A stretch of DNA of 64,000 nucleotides, taken from assembly GCF_018524365.1 (NCBI RefSeq), contig NZ_JAEKFT010000006.1, forward strand, positions 1 through 64,000, in the 5' to 3' direction. Under the pieces are notes generated by a model. It ran no database searches and had not been told where the DNA came from. It saw only the letters and a list, made by a program, of their open reading frames with translations. Within the stretch, counting starts at the first letter, position 1, and each line of letters begins with the position of its first letter. The position numbers were made by a program, and so were the translations under genes. This stretch comes from Denitromonas iodatirespirans (lineage in GTDB: Bacteria; Pseudomonadota; Gammaproteobacteria; Burkholderiales; Rhodocyclaceae). This document shows positions 1 through 8,029 of this stretch, piece after piece.

Positions 1-249
1 GCAACAGGGTATCCAGTGGCGGCCTGATCTATTGGCGCTCCATGCGCATTTACATCGGCTACCTGCTCACAGGCCAGAGCGTTGGTTTCGAACCGGTCGG
101 CGACGGACTATGGGATGTCTACTTCGGCCCGCTCAAGATCGGCCACTTCGATGAGCGATGCACTGCCGGCGAAAAAGATGACTACCTGACGCTCAGGGTG
201 TAACCCATGTCTCCGAACAAAACTGTTACCCATGTGATTGACTCGTACA
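1..249 (+). mobile_element. 3' end of an IS481-family insertion sequence (partial)
   Basis: The window opens inside an insertion sequence. It holds the last part of an IS481-type transposase and then the characteristic trailer in which GTTACCCATG-type words recur (201-236). It appears to end at ...GACTCGTACA (about 249), consistent with a terminal inverted repeat beginning TGTACGAGTC. Directly after this the sequence becomes a dispersed repeat also present at 18690-19130, so the boundary at about 249/250 is supported by comparison. The left end lies outside the window. Confidence 0.75.
3..203 (+). CDS. IS481-family transposase, C-terminal fragment
   Basis: The reading frame is open from the window edge to the TAA at 201-203 and gives 66 residues. 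The segment GEx-like 'LLTGQSVGFEPVGDGLWDVY' followed by FGPLKIG matches the small beta-rich C-terminal domain typical of IS481/IS3-like integrase-core transposases, in which a motif of the kind 'GE.VG.E...DG.W.V.FG....G' is usual. The DDE catalytic core would lie upstream, outside the window, so activity cannot be judged. In the family the protein moves the IS by cut-and-paste or copy-paste transposition. Confidence 0.75.
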   Translation, partial: NRVSSGGLIYWRSMRIYIGYLLTGQSVGFEPVGDGLWDVYFGPLKIGHFDERCTAGEKDDYLTLRV

Positions 250-430
250 GGCCCCACTGTCGTGGCCCTTCGGGCTTCCCTCCCTCCGCAAGCACGGGGC
301 GGGCGACTTCGCAAACTCGCCCTGCGGGCTCAGACAGCGAAGCCGCTTTTTCCGCCCCGCACTTGCTGCGCTCGGCACGACAGAGGGGATGGGGTGCCAG
401 CCGGCAACAGCGGGAACAATCGGAGGTTTT

Positions 431-497
431 TAGGGCGGGTTTCAACCCGCCAATGATCTGCGAACGAATACCGATGGCGGGTTGAAACCCGCCCAAC
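431..497. repeat. REP-like pair of inverted palindromes
   Basis: Two copies of the core GGCGGGTTTCAACCCGCC, one in each orientation, are separated by about 27 bp. The same arrangement recurs at 39114-39176, and a one-base variant occurs singly at 60624-60645. This is the layout of extragenic palindromic (REP/BIME) elements. It sits in the part of repeat copy A that is absent from copy B, so it arrived after the two copies diverged or was lost from B. Confidence 0.8.
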
Positions 498-698
498 TAA
501 GTACCGCCCGAGCGGGCAACGGCGAAGCCGAGCCCGCGCCCCCTTCCCCTTCTGTGCCGCCGAACGGAGCCCGGGGACGGCGGGAATTGTCGTGTCGCCT
601 GTTTGAGCCCGTAGGGCGAGTTCGCGACACGACCCGCCGGCGCCGGGCGTAGAGAGGGCACCGGCGAAGCCGGCGGCACAGCGGGGCGCGTTTTCTTG

Positions 699-730
699 GT
701 TACTTCTTTGTCGCGCGACAAAGAAGTAAC
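699..730. repeat. 32-bp perfect palindrome inside repeat copy A
   Basis: The left half GTTACTTCTTTGTCGC is followed immediately by its exact reverse complement. An identical palindrome lies in copy B at 19051-19082. As RNA it would form a very stable hairpin; as DNA it could extrude a cruciform. It is too conserved between copies to be chance. Confidence 0.9.
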
Positions 731-803
731 TCGCCCGCCGGGGCGAGACCCGGCCAACGGCCCGTCGCCGAAGGCAATACCCCCGAGCGTGGGCAAGCAA
801 TCC

Positions 804-1286
804 CTAGAACCGCCTGGTCCCAGCCGGCACCCCCAGATCGGCGAAATCCACCTCGCCCTTCTGGTCGAACGGCACCCCGCCGAACAGGCGGCCGGTATAG
901 AGCGTGCCGTGAATCCGGTAGTCGATCCTCTCCTGCCCCTGGGCCATGGTGCCGAACTGGCGTAGCAGGCCGGTGAGCGAGCTGACGGCTTCGACGTCGA
1001 GCATGGCTTCGCTGAGGCGCGGTACGGTGAGGGTCTGGTTGCTGACGCCCTTGGCAAAGGGTTTGCCGTTGAGTTCGATGGCGAAGCTCAGGCCGTCGAT
1101 GGGGAGTTCGGCGTCGTTGGGGTTGAGCACCCGCAGGCGCAGGCCGAAGCGCTGTTCGAACAGGCCGACGTCGAGCAGGCGCAGGTCGGCCACCGACACT
1201 TCGGGCGGCTGCATGTTCATCGGCAGACCGGCGCAGCCGGCCAGGGCCAGCGCGGCGGCGGCCATCAGGAGGCGGCGGCGGATCAT
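804..1286 (-). CDS. LEA type 2 family lipoprotein
   Basis: This 160-residue protein has an N-terminal lipoprotein signal with lipobox LAGC (Cys18), so it should be lipid-anchored at a membrane. The remainder ('SVADLRLLDVGLFEQRFGL', then 'RVLNPNDAELPIDGLSFAIE') matches the LEA_2/WHy fold, a beta-sandwich found in bacterial lipoproteins of unclear role, often linked to stress. The start at 1286 follows a strong AGGAGGACC ribosome binding site. The ATG overlaps the stop of the upstream dehydrogenase by 4 bp, so it is the last gene of a three-gene operon. No functional link to the dehydrogenases is known to me. Confidence 0.85.
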   Translation of the reverse strand: MIRRRLLMAAAALALAGCAGLPMNMQPPEVSVADLRLLDVGLFEQRFGLRLRVLNPNDAELPIDGLSFAIELNGKPFAKGVSNQTLTVPRLSEAMLDVEAVSSLTGLLRQFGTMAQGQERIDYRIHGTLYTGRLFGGVPFDQKGEVDFADLGVPAGTRRF

Positions 1287-2170
1287 GGTTCGGTCCTCCT
1301 CGGGCCGGACATGGCTTCGAGCACGGTGATCAGCGCCGCCGTGTCCTGCCGCGCGCCGCCGCGGGCGATCAGGGCGTTGAGCTGCTGACCCACCGTGGCG
1401 GCGATCGGCAGCGGCGCGCCGAGGGCGTGGGCTTCGCCCAGGAGCAGGGCGAAATCCTTGTGATGCAGGCGCGCGTCGACGCCCTTGTCGAAGTTGCGGC
1501 TGACCATGCGCTCGCCCATCACCTCCAGCACCCGCGAGGCGGCCGAGCCGCCCATCAGGGCCTCGCGGACCTTGCCCACATCGACCCCGTTGGCGGCGGC
1601 CAGATGCAGGGCTTCGGCACCGGCTTCGATGGCGGCCACCATGATCATCTGGTTGCAGGCCTTGGCCACCTGGCCGGCGCCGGCCGGGCCGATGTGCACG
1701 ACGCGCTCGCCGAGCACCTCGAAGACCGGGCGCAAGCGGTCGAGCGTGGCCGCCTCGCCGCCGACCATGATCGCCAGCCGGGCTTCGAGTGCCCCCTTCG
1801 GCCCGCCGGAGACGGGCGCGTCGAGCCAGCCAATGCCGTGGCTGGCATAGCGGGCGGCGAGCAGCCGGGCGGTGGCGGGGGCGATGGTGCTCATGTCGAC
1901 ATGCACGCTGCCGGGCGCGAAGCCGGCGAGCAGGCCGTCGGCGCGCAGGGCCAGGTCTTCGACATCGGCGCTGCCGCCGACCATGGTGATCACCACCTCG
2001 CTGTGCCGCGCCAGGTCGGCCGGCGAGCCGCACCAGGCGGCGCCGTCGGCGAACAGCGACTCGGCCGAGGCCTCGCGCCGCGCCCACACCGCCAGCGCGT
2101 GGCCGGCGCGGAGCAGGTGGCGGGCCATCGACAGGCCCATGTCGCCCAGGCCGATCAGTCCGATCTTCAT
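1283..2170 (-). CDS. NAD(P)-dependent beta-hydroxyacid dehydrogenase (3-hydroxyisobutyrate / tartronate semialdehyde reductase type)
   Basis: A 295-residue member of the 3-hydroxyisobutyrate dehydrogenase family. The Rossmann motif GLGDMG is at residues 7-12, the substrate loop DAPVSGG at 117-123 and the catalytic lysine (GQVAKACNQ) at K170, followed by the all-alpha C-terminal domain. Family members reversibly oxidise hydroxyacids such as 3-hydroxyisobutyrate, or reduce tartronate semialdehyde or succinic semialdehyde; the sequence alone does not settle the substrate. It overlaps by 4 bp with a paralogue upstream and with the LEA lipoprotein downstream, so it is probably translationally coupled to both. 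Confidence 0.88.
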   Translation of the reverse strand: MKIGLIGLGDMGLSMARHLLRAGHALAVWARREASAESLFADGAAWCGSPADLARHSEVVITMVGGSADVEDLALRADGLLAGFAPGSVHVDMSTIAPATARLLAARYASHGIGWLDAPVSGGPKGALEARLAIMVGGEAATLDRLRPVFEVLGERVVHIGPAGAGQVAKACNQMIMVAAIEAGAEALHLAAANGVDVGKVREALMGGSAASRVLEVMGERMVSRNFDKGVDARLHHKDFALLLGEAHALGAPLPIAATVGQQLNALIARGGARQDTAALITVLEAMSGPRRTEP

Positions 2171-3036
2171 GCCGCACCTCCGCTCATCGTCTCGAACAGT
2201 TGGAGCATGGCCACCGAGTCCTCCTCGCCCATGCCGTTGCCGACCAGGGCGTTGAACAGTTGTGCGGTGGCGCCTGCCGCCGGCAAGGCGAGGCCGAGCC
2301 GGTGCGCCTCTTCCATGACGATGCGCATGTCCTTCTGGTGCATCCAGGCCTTGAAGCCAGGTTTGAAGTTGCGATCGAGCATGCGCTGGCCGTGATTGTC
2401 GAGCACCCGGCTGGCGGCCAGCCCACCGAGCAGCACCTCGCGCACGCGGGCGCCATCGACCCCGCTCATGCGCGCGAAATTGAGCGCCTCGGCCACCGCC
2501 GCCACGCCGACGCCGGTGAGGATCTGGTTGCAGGCCTTGGCCACTTGGCCGGCCCCCGAGTCGCCCACCCGGGTGACACGCTGGCCCATCGCCTGGAAGG
2601 CCGGCAGGGCTTTGTCGAAGGCCGCCTGCTCGCCGCCGACCATGAGGGTCAGCGTGCCGGCGATGGCGCCAGCCTCGCCGCCGGATACCGGCGCATCGAG
2701 CATGATCACGCCACGCGCCTTGAGGTCGGCAGCGATCTCGCGCGCCGCGGCCGGGGCGATGGTGCTCATGTCGGCATACACCAGGCCCTCGCGCGCGCCG
2801 TCGGCCACCGCCTGCGCCACCTCGGCCACCTGGGGCGCATCGGGCACACAGGAGAAGACCAGGTCGGACGCCGCCGCCACCTCGGCGATGCTGCCGCGAG
2901 CAACAGCCCCGGCGGCCACCACCAGCGTCAGCGAGGCCTCACGCCGCGCCCACACGCTGACCGCGAAACCGGCCTTGCGCAGGTTGAGCACCATGGGCCG
3001 CCCCATCAGGCCCAGACCGATGAATCCGAGGTTCAT
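2167..3036 (-). CDS. NAD(P)-dependent beta-hydroxyacid dehydrogenase, tandem paralogue
   Basis: This 289-residue protein has the same architecture as its neighbour: Rossmann motif GLGLMG at residues 7-12, DAPVSGG at 114-120 and catalytic lysine K167 in GQVAKACNQ. The two proteins are clearly related along their whole length and arose by duplication, but differ enough in the C-terminal domain that they need not share a substrate. They may act as a heteromer or on successive intermediates. First gene of the operon; the 61-bp gap to the upstream gene (3037-3097) shows no recognised site. Confidence 0.88.
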   Translation of the reverse strand: MNLGFIGLGLMGRPMVLNLRKAGFAVSVWARREASLTLVVAAGAVARGSIAEVAAASDLVFSCVPDAPQVAEVAQAVADGAREGLVYADMSTIAPAAAREIAADLKARGVIMLDAPVSGGEAGAIAGTLTLMVGGEQAAFDKALPAFQAMGQRVTRVGDSGAGQVAKACNQILTGVGVAAVAEALNFARMSGVDGARVREVLLGGLAASRVLDNHGQRMLDRNFKPGFKAWMHQKDMRIVMEEAHRLGLALPAAGATAQLFNALVGNGMGEEDSVAMLQLFETMSGGAA

Positions 3037-3097
3037 GCGCGCACTCCGACTGGATCGACAGGCCTTCGATTCTACGCGCCCAGGCGCTGCCGGCCAG

Positions 3098-4180
3098 TCA
3101 CTGCACCGACACCGCCACGCCGGTGAATTCGTGCAGGGTGCGCACCACCTCCTCGCTGGGCAGGCCGCGCACGATGAACACCAGCCGGCTGCAGTGGTCG
3201 TCGAAGGGTGGTGTGTCGGGCCAGGCGGGCAGGCTGACGGCCGGGTAGATGCTGTGCTGCACGCACTGGATCACGCGCGGCAGCGGGTCGCCGCGCACAT
3301 CGAGCACGCCCTTGATGCGCAGGATGCGGTGGCTGTAGGCCTGCAGGATCAGGTTCAGCGCATCCGAGAACTCCCACCAGGGCAGCGGCGCCTCGAAGCG
3401 CAGCACATAGCTCTCGACGCCGTCGGCATGATGCGTCACCGGCCCGGCCGGCGCCTTCTTGCCGGGCTTGCGCCAGGCCGGGGTGGCCGCGGCGGCGGCG
3501 CGCACTTGCGCCTCGCCCAGCCAGGCCGCCACCTCGGGCAGCTTGCCGGTGGCGGTGTACAAGCCGCCGCCAAACATGTCGTCGATGGCTACCTCGCCAT
3601 GGGTGACCGGGATCTGCCGCGCGCCGGGGTTGAGCGTTGCCAGGGTCGCCTGCAGCGCGGCGATGTCGTCCGGTGCCGCCAGATCGCACTTGGTCAGCAG
3701 CAGGCGGTCGGCCATCGCCGCCTGGCGCAGGGCCTCGCGGTGTTCGTGCAATTGGCCGGCGGCATGGGTCACGTCCACCGCCGTCACCACCCCGTCACAG
3801 CGGTAGCGGTCGGCGATGAAAGGCTCCTCCATCAAGGTGTGCACCACCGGCGCCGGATCGGCCAGGCCGGTGGTCTCCAGCAGCACCCGGTCGATGGGCG
3901 GGATCTCCTTGCGAAAGGCCTGCATGAACAGGCGCTTGAGCGCTGCCACCAGGTCGCCCTGCACGCTGCAGCACACGCAGCCACCGTCGAGCACCACCAG
4001 GGTTTCGTCCACCTGCTCGACCAGGTGATGGTCCACGCCCACGTCGCCCAGCTCGTTGATCAGCACCGCGGTGCGCGCCGCGCCGGGGTGGCGCAGCACA
4101 TGGTTGAGCACGGTGGTCTTGCCGGCGCCGAGAAAGCCGGTCAGCACGGTCACCGGGATGCGGCGGTCGGGGTCGGTCAT
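3098..4180 (-). CDS. CobW/YjiA (COG0523) family metal-binding GTPase
   Basis: A 360-residue G3E-family GTPase. Walker A is GFLGAGKT (residues 15-22), the metal-binding CxCC is at residues 68-71 (GGCVCCSVQGD), the base-recognition motif is TKCD, and a CobW C-terminal domain follows. Family members act as metallochaperones or insertases that deliver zinc, cobalt or other metals to target enzymes, using GTP to gate metal release. The gene is divergent from ybiB (71 bp between starts). No Zur-like operator was recognised upstream, so the metal is not assigned. Confidence 0.9.
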   Translation of the reverse strand: MTDPDRRIPVTVLTGFLGAGKTTVLNHVLRHPGAARTAVLINELGDVGVDHHLVEQVDETLVVLDGGCVCCSVQGDLVAALKRLFMQAFRKEIPPIDRVLLETTGLADPAPVVHTLMEEPFIADRYRCDGVVTAVDVTHAAGQLHEHREALRQAAMADRLLLTKCDLAAPDDIAALQATLATLNPGARQIPVTHGEVAIDDMFGGGLYTATGKLPEVAAWLGEAQVRAAAAATPAWRKPGKKAPAGPVTHHADGVESYVLRFEAPLPWWEFSDALNLILQAYSHRILRIKGVLDVRGDPLPRVIQCVQHSIYPAVSLPAWPDTPPFDDHCSRLVFIVRGLPSEEVVRTLHEFTGVAVSVQ

Positions 4181-4251
4181 GGTTTGATCCTAGTCATGGG
4201 CACACTGCGAGGCCGTCGCCGGCCATGGCGAAGACTGCCATAATCCGCGCC

Positions 4252-5169
4252 ATGACCTACGCTCCCCTCATCAAGGAAATCGGCCGCGGCGCCAAGGGCG
4301 CCAAGCCGCTCACCATCGACCAGTCCGAAACCCTGTTCGGCGACATGCTCGACGGCCGCGTGCCCGAGCTGGAGCTGGGCGCCATCGTGCTGTCGCTGCG
4401 CATCAAGGGCGAATCGCTCGACGAGCTGCTCGGCTTCAAGCGCGCCATGGATGCCCGCACCGCCCAGGTGGCCGTGCCCGACGGCCCGCGCTGCGTGGTG
4501 CTGCCCAGCTACAACGGCGCGCGCCGCCAACCCAACCTGATGCCGCTGCTGGCTCTGCTGCTGGCGCGCGAGGGCGTGCCGGTGCTGATCCAGGGCCGGC
4601 ACGACTTCGACACCCGGGTCAGCCCCTTCGACCTGCTCGCCGCGCTCGACCTGCCGCTCAGCCCCGACGCCGCCGCGGCCGGCGCCGCGCTTACCGAGAC
4701 CCGCATCGCTGCCATCGCCCTCGACACCCTGCTGCCCGGCCTCGACCGCCTGCTCGCCCTGCGCCCGCGCCTGGGCGTGCGCAACAGCGGCCACACCCTG
4801 GCCAAACTGCTCGACCCGGCGCGCGGACGCAGCGTGCGCGTGGTGGCCGTGACGCACCCCGAGTACCTCGTGCGCATGGATGAATTCCTGCGGGCCGACG
4901 GCGGCCACGCCATGCTGATGCGCGGCACCGAAGGCGAGGCCTATGCCAACCCGCGCCGCCGCCCACCGCTGGCGCTGTACCGCGACGGCGCGCTGGAAAC
5001 GCTCGAGGGCGAAGGCGGCGGCGCCCCGCCCAAGGCCGAGGTGCCCGATGTGCCCGAGGTGGCCGGCAACGCGGCGCTGATCCGCGCCATGCTGGCAGGC
5101 ACCACACCGGTGCCCGAACCCATCCGGATCCAGGTCGACGCCCTCAAACGCCTCGCCGGCGCCGCCTGA
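4252..5169 (+). CDS. ybiB: YbiB family protein (TrpD2-like DNA-binding protein)
   Basis: This 305-residue protein has the nucleoside phosphorylase/phosphoribosyltransferase fold related to anthranilate phosphoribosyltransferase (TrpD2). The start at 4252 is chosen because family members begin with a short lead into 'IKEIGRG'; an ATG 27 bp upstream adds an unrelated extension. E. coli YbiB binds nucleic acid without known phosphoribosyltransferase activity and is LexA-regulated. In many betaproteobacteria the gene sits beside nasA, as here, so a role connected with nitrate assimilation is possible but unproven. Confidence 0.85.
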   Translation: MTYAPLIKEIGRGAKGAKPLTIDQSETLFGDMLDGRVPELELGAIVLSLRIKGESLDELLGFKRAMDARTAQVAVPDGPRCVVLPSYNGARRQPNLMPLLALLLAREGVPVLIQGRHDFDTRVSPFDLLAALDLPLSPDAAAAGAALTETRIAAIALDTLLPGLDRLLALRPRLGVRNSGHTLAKLLDPARGRSVRVVAVTHPEYLVRMDEFLRADGGHAMLMRGTEGEAYANPRRRPPLALYRDGALETLEGEGGGAPPKAEVPDVPEVAGNAALIRAMLAGTTPVPEPIRIQVDALKRLAGAA

Positions 5170-5217
5170 CGCCCCACTTTGGTGCGGCTTTTTATCGCGT
5201 CGCACCATTTCAAATCT
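5170..5217 (+). promoter_or_regulatory. Possible NtrC-type activator sites upstream of nasA
   Basis: CGCCCCACTTTGGTGCG (5170-5186) agrees with the NtrC consensus TGCACC-N5-GGTGCA at 9 of 12 specified positions, and a second GCACC half-site follows at 5202-5206. The arms TGGTGCG (5180) and CGCACCA (5201) also form an inverted repeat. The position 70-100 bp upstream of a sigma-54 promoter is what an NtrC enhancer would have. The matches are weaker than the one at nirB. Confidence 0.4.
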
Positions 5218-5257
5218 TGATTCTGAGCAAAACCGAGCCATGCCGGTGCGCGGCGCT

Positions 5258-5273
5258 TGGCATGGCGGTTGCT
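5258..5273 (+). promoter_or_regulatory. Sigma-54 (-24/-12) promoter of nasA
   Basis: TGGCATGGCGGTTGCT differs by one base from the -24/-12 consensus TGGCAC-N5-TTGCW and has exactly the required spacing. Transcription would start near 5284, leaving a leader of only about 13 nt that begins just before the AAAGGAG ribosome binding site. This supports 5297, not an upstream codon at 5240, as the nasA start. Confidence 0.65.
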
Positions 5274-5296
5274 ACTGTCCGGACAAAGGAGATTCA

Positions 5297-8008
5297 ATGT
5301 CCGAGACGAAATCCACCTGTTGCTACTGCGGCGTCGGCTGCGGCGTCATCGTCGAGCATGACGGCGCGCAGATCACCGGCGTGCGCGGCGACCCCGAGCA
5401 TCCGGCCAACTTCGGTCGGCTGTGCACCAAGGGCGCCACGCTGCACCTGACGGTCGCGCCCGACACCCGCTCGCAACGCGCCCTCCATCCGGAGCTGCGC
5501 ACCGAACGCGGCGCCCCGCGTCAGCGGGTCGGCTGGGACGCGGCCCTCGACCATGTCGCCGAGCGCTTTGCCGCCATCATCCGCGAGCACGGCCCCGACG
5601 CCGTCGCCTTCTACGGCTCCGGCCAGTGGCTGACCGAGGACTACTATGTCTTCAACAAGCTGACCAAGGGCCTGATCGGCACCAACAACCTCGACACCAA
5701 CTCGCGCCTGTGCATGTCCAGCGCGGTGGCCGGCTACAAGCTGAGCCTGGGCGTGGACGCGCCGCCGTGCAGCTACACCGACATCGACGCCACCGCCTGC
5801 CTGTTCATCGCCGGCTCCAACACCGCCTTTGCCCATCCCATCGTGTTCCGCCGCATCGAGGCCGCGCGCGCGGCCAATCCGGCGATGAAGCTGGTGGTGG
5901 TCGACCCGCGCCGCACCGACACCGCCGAAGCGGCCGACCTGTTCCTGCCACTGCTGCCGGGCACCGACATCGCGCTGTTCAACGCCATGCTCCACGTCAT
6001 GCTGTGGGAAGGCTGGCTGAACCGCGACTACATCGAAGCACACACCGAGGGCTTCGATGCGCTCAAGCGCCTGGTGCGCGAATACACCCCGGCCATGGCC
6101 GCCACCATCTGCGGCCTGCCCAAGCGCGACATCGAACTGGCCGCCGAATGGTTCGCCACCAGCCCGGCCACGCTGTCGATGTACTGCCAGGGGCTCAACC
6201 AGTCCACCTCCGGCACCCACAAGAATTCCGCGCTGATCAACCTGCACCTGGCCAGCGGCCAGATCGGCCGCGCCGGCGCCGGCCCCTTCTCGCTCACCGG
6301 CCAGCCCAATGCCATGGGCGGGCGCGAGGTGGGTGCGCTGTCCAATCTGCTGTCGGCCCATCGCGATCTGGGCAATGCCGAGCACCGCGCCGAGGTCGCC
6401 GCGCTGTGGGGCGTGCCCGAGGTGCCGGCCGTGCCGGGCAAGCCGGCGGTCGAGCTGTTCGAGGCCATCGGCCGCGGCGAGATCAAAGCGGTGTGGATCG
6501 CCGCCACCAACCCGGCCCAGTCGCTGCCCGATCAGGCCGTGGTGCACGCCGCCCTCGCAGCGGCCGAGCTGGTGGTGGTGCAGGACACCTACCGCCACAC
6601 CGAAACCGCCGCCTACGCCGACGTGCTGCTGCCGGCCACCGGCTGGGGCGAGAAGGACGGCACCGTCACCAATTCCGAGCGACGCATCAGCCGCACCCGT
6701 GCCGCCGTGCCGCCGCAGGGCGAATCGCGCCACGACTGGCAGATCGCCTGCGACTTCGCACGCCGCCTGGGCGCACGCCTCGACAAGGCCGAGCTGGCCG
6801 AGCGCATGTTCGGCTTCGATTCACCCGAAGCGGTGTGGAACGAGCACCGCGAGAGCACCCGCGGCCGCGACCTGGACATCACCGGCCTGAGCTACGCCAA
6901 GCTGGAGGCCGACGGCCCGCAGCAGTGGCCCTTCCCCGCAGGCGCCGCGTCCGGCCGCGTGCGCCTCTACGAAGACGGCGTGTTCCCCACCCCCTCGGGC
7001 AAGGCCCGCTTCGTCGCCACCGAGTACGTGGCCACCGCCGAGCGCCCCAGCGCCCGCTACCCACTGCACCTGATCACCGGCCGCCTGCGCGACCAGTGGC
7101 ACAGCATGACGCGCACCGGTCTGGTGCCGCGCCTGTTCAACCACGAACCCGAGCCCCAGCTGCACATGCATGCCGAAGACCTGGCACGGCGCGATCTGGC
7201 CGACGGCGACATCGTGCGCGTGCGCTCGCGCCAGGGCGCGGCGGTGCTCAAGGTGATCGCCAGCGACACAGTGCGTCCGGGCCAGTGCTTCGTGCCGATG
7301 CACTGGGGCGGCAACGCCATGGCCGGCCGCCTCGGCATCAACGCCCTGACCCCGTCGGCCGCCGACCCGACCTCGAAGCAGCCGGAGCTCAAGCATGCCG
7401 CCGTGCAGGTCGAGAAACTCACCGACGGCCACGCGCTGATGGCCATGCGCCGGGTCACCGGCGACGACCCCTTTGCCGTGCTCGGCGCCCTGCGCCAACA
7501 GCTGCCGGACCTGCCCTATGCCAGCCTCACCCTGGCCGGGCGCGAGGTGCCGGTGGTGGTGCTCAAGGCGCGTGTCGGCGAGGCCGAACCGGCCCTGCTC
7601 GCCGCCGTGGATGCGGCCATGGGCCTGGACGATGCGGCCCACACCCTGGTGTATGACGACACCCATCGCGACATCGCCAAGCGCGCGCGGGTCGACCAGG
7701 ACGTGCTCAGCGCGGTGCGCCTGTCGGGCGAGACCCGCGCCGCCGAATGGCTCACCGAGCTGATGGTACGCGGCGAGCCGGCCGGGCCGCTGCGCCGCTG
7801 GCTGCTCGCCCCGCTCACCCAGCCGCCGGCCGGCCAGCCGACCCGTGGCAAGGTGGTGTGCAACTGCTTCGATGTCTCCGAAGAGGCCATCCTCGCCGCC
7901 TTCCATGCCGGCGAAAGCCTGGACCAGCTGCAAGCGCGCACCAAGTGCGGCACCAACTGCGGCTCCTGTCTGCCCGAACTGAAACGCCTTGCCAGCCGGC
8001 CGGCGTAG
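5297..8008 (+). CDS. nasA: Assimilatory nitrate reductase, catalytic subunit
   Basis: A 903-residue molybdopterin oxidoreductase that reduces nitrate to nitrite in the cytoplasm for nitrogen assimilation. The N-terminal [4Fe-4S] site is C8-x2-C11-x3-C15-x27-C43, followed by the Mo-bisMGD catalytic domains and the molydopterin-dinucleotide binding domain (about 600-710). The C-terminus carries a BFD-like [2Fe-2S] domain (CNCFDVS ... CGTNCGSC), which in NasA proteins receives electrons. No twin-arginine signal is present, as expected for the assimilatory enzyme. The start is fixed by AAAGGAG at 5285-5290. Its nitrite reductase partner is 27 kb away in this window. Confidence 0.95.
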   Translation: MSETKSTCCYCGVGCGVIVEHDGAQITGVRGDPEHPANFGRLCTKGATLHLTVAPDTRSQRALHPELRTERGAPRQRVGWDAALDHVAERFAAIIREHGPDAVAFYGSGQWLTEDYYVFNKLTKGLIGTNNLDTNSRLCMSSAVAGYKLSLGVDAPPCSYTDIDATACLFIAGSNTAFAHPIVFRRIEAARAANPAMKLVVVDPRRTDTAEAADLFLPLLPGTDIALFNAMLHVMLWEGWLNRDYIEAHTEGFDALKRLVREYTPAMAATICGLPKRDIELAAEWFATSPATLSMYCQGLNQSTSGTHKNSALINLHLASGQIGRAGAGPFSLTGQPNAMGGREVGALSNLLSAHRDLGNAEHRAEVAALWGVPEVPAVPGKPAVELFEAIGRGEIKAVWIAATNPAQSLPDQAVVHAALAAAELVVVQDTYRHTETAAYADVLLPATGWGEKDGTVTNSERRISRTRAAVPPQGESRHDWQIACDFARRLGARLDKAELAERMFGFDSPEAVWNEHRESTRGRDLDITGLSYAKLEADGPQQWPFPAGAASGRVRLYEDGVFPTPSGKARFVATEYVATAERPSARYPLHLITGRLRDQWHSMTRTGLVPRLFNHEPEPQLHMHAEDLARRDLADGDIVRVRSRQGAAVLKVIASDTVRPGQCFVPMHWGGNAMAGRLGINALTPSAADPTSKQPELKHAAVQVEKLTDGHALMAMRRVTGDDPFAVLGALRQQLPDLPYASLTLAGREVPVVVLKARVGEAEPALLAAVDAAMGLDDAAHTLVYDDTHRDIAKRARVDQDVLSAVRLSGETRAAEWLTELMVRGEPAGPLRRWLLAPLTQPPAGQPTRGKVVCNCFDVSEEAILAAFHAGESLDQLQARTKCGTNCGSCLPELKRLASRPA

Positions 8009-8029
8009 GGGCCGGGCGGCGACCGGCCC
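8009..8029 (+). terminator. Hairpin just after nasA stop
   Basis: GGGCCGG and CCGGCCC pair across a 7-nt loop immediately after the nasA stop codon, followed by TTGTCCCC rather than a true T-run. It may end or attenuate nasA transcription. A second strong hairpin (ACGGGCGCGT / ACGCGCCCGT, 8102-8126) lies further down the 200-bp gap before the antiporter. Confidence 0.4.

Larger units (their letters stand above)
250..776. repeat. Dispersed ORF-less repeat element, copy A, left-truncated by the IS
   Basis: Two blocks (251-398 and 514-776) are nearly identical to 18690-18838 and 18866-19130. Between them copy A has about 115 bp containing a REP-like palindrome, where copy B has 27 bp. The right end carries a 32-bp perfect palindrome (699-730) and the GC-rich terminal repeat (731-759). 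The left arm found in copy B (18619-18689) is missing because the IS481 end abuts the element at about 250. Short ORFs in this stretch are not credible genes: they run through palindromes and have no family resemblance. Confidence 0.85.

Noticed and set aside
696-965. Small ORF through the repeat into the LEA gene
   Set aside because: It starts within a 32-bp palindrome and continues antisense to the lipoprotein; no coding evidence.
5240-5296. Upstream start codon for nasA
   Set aside because: It would add 19 residues, overlap the -24/-12 promoter and displace the usual N-terminal cysteine cluster; the ATG at 5297 has a clear ribosome binding site.
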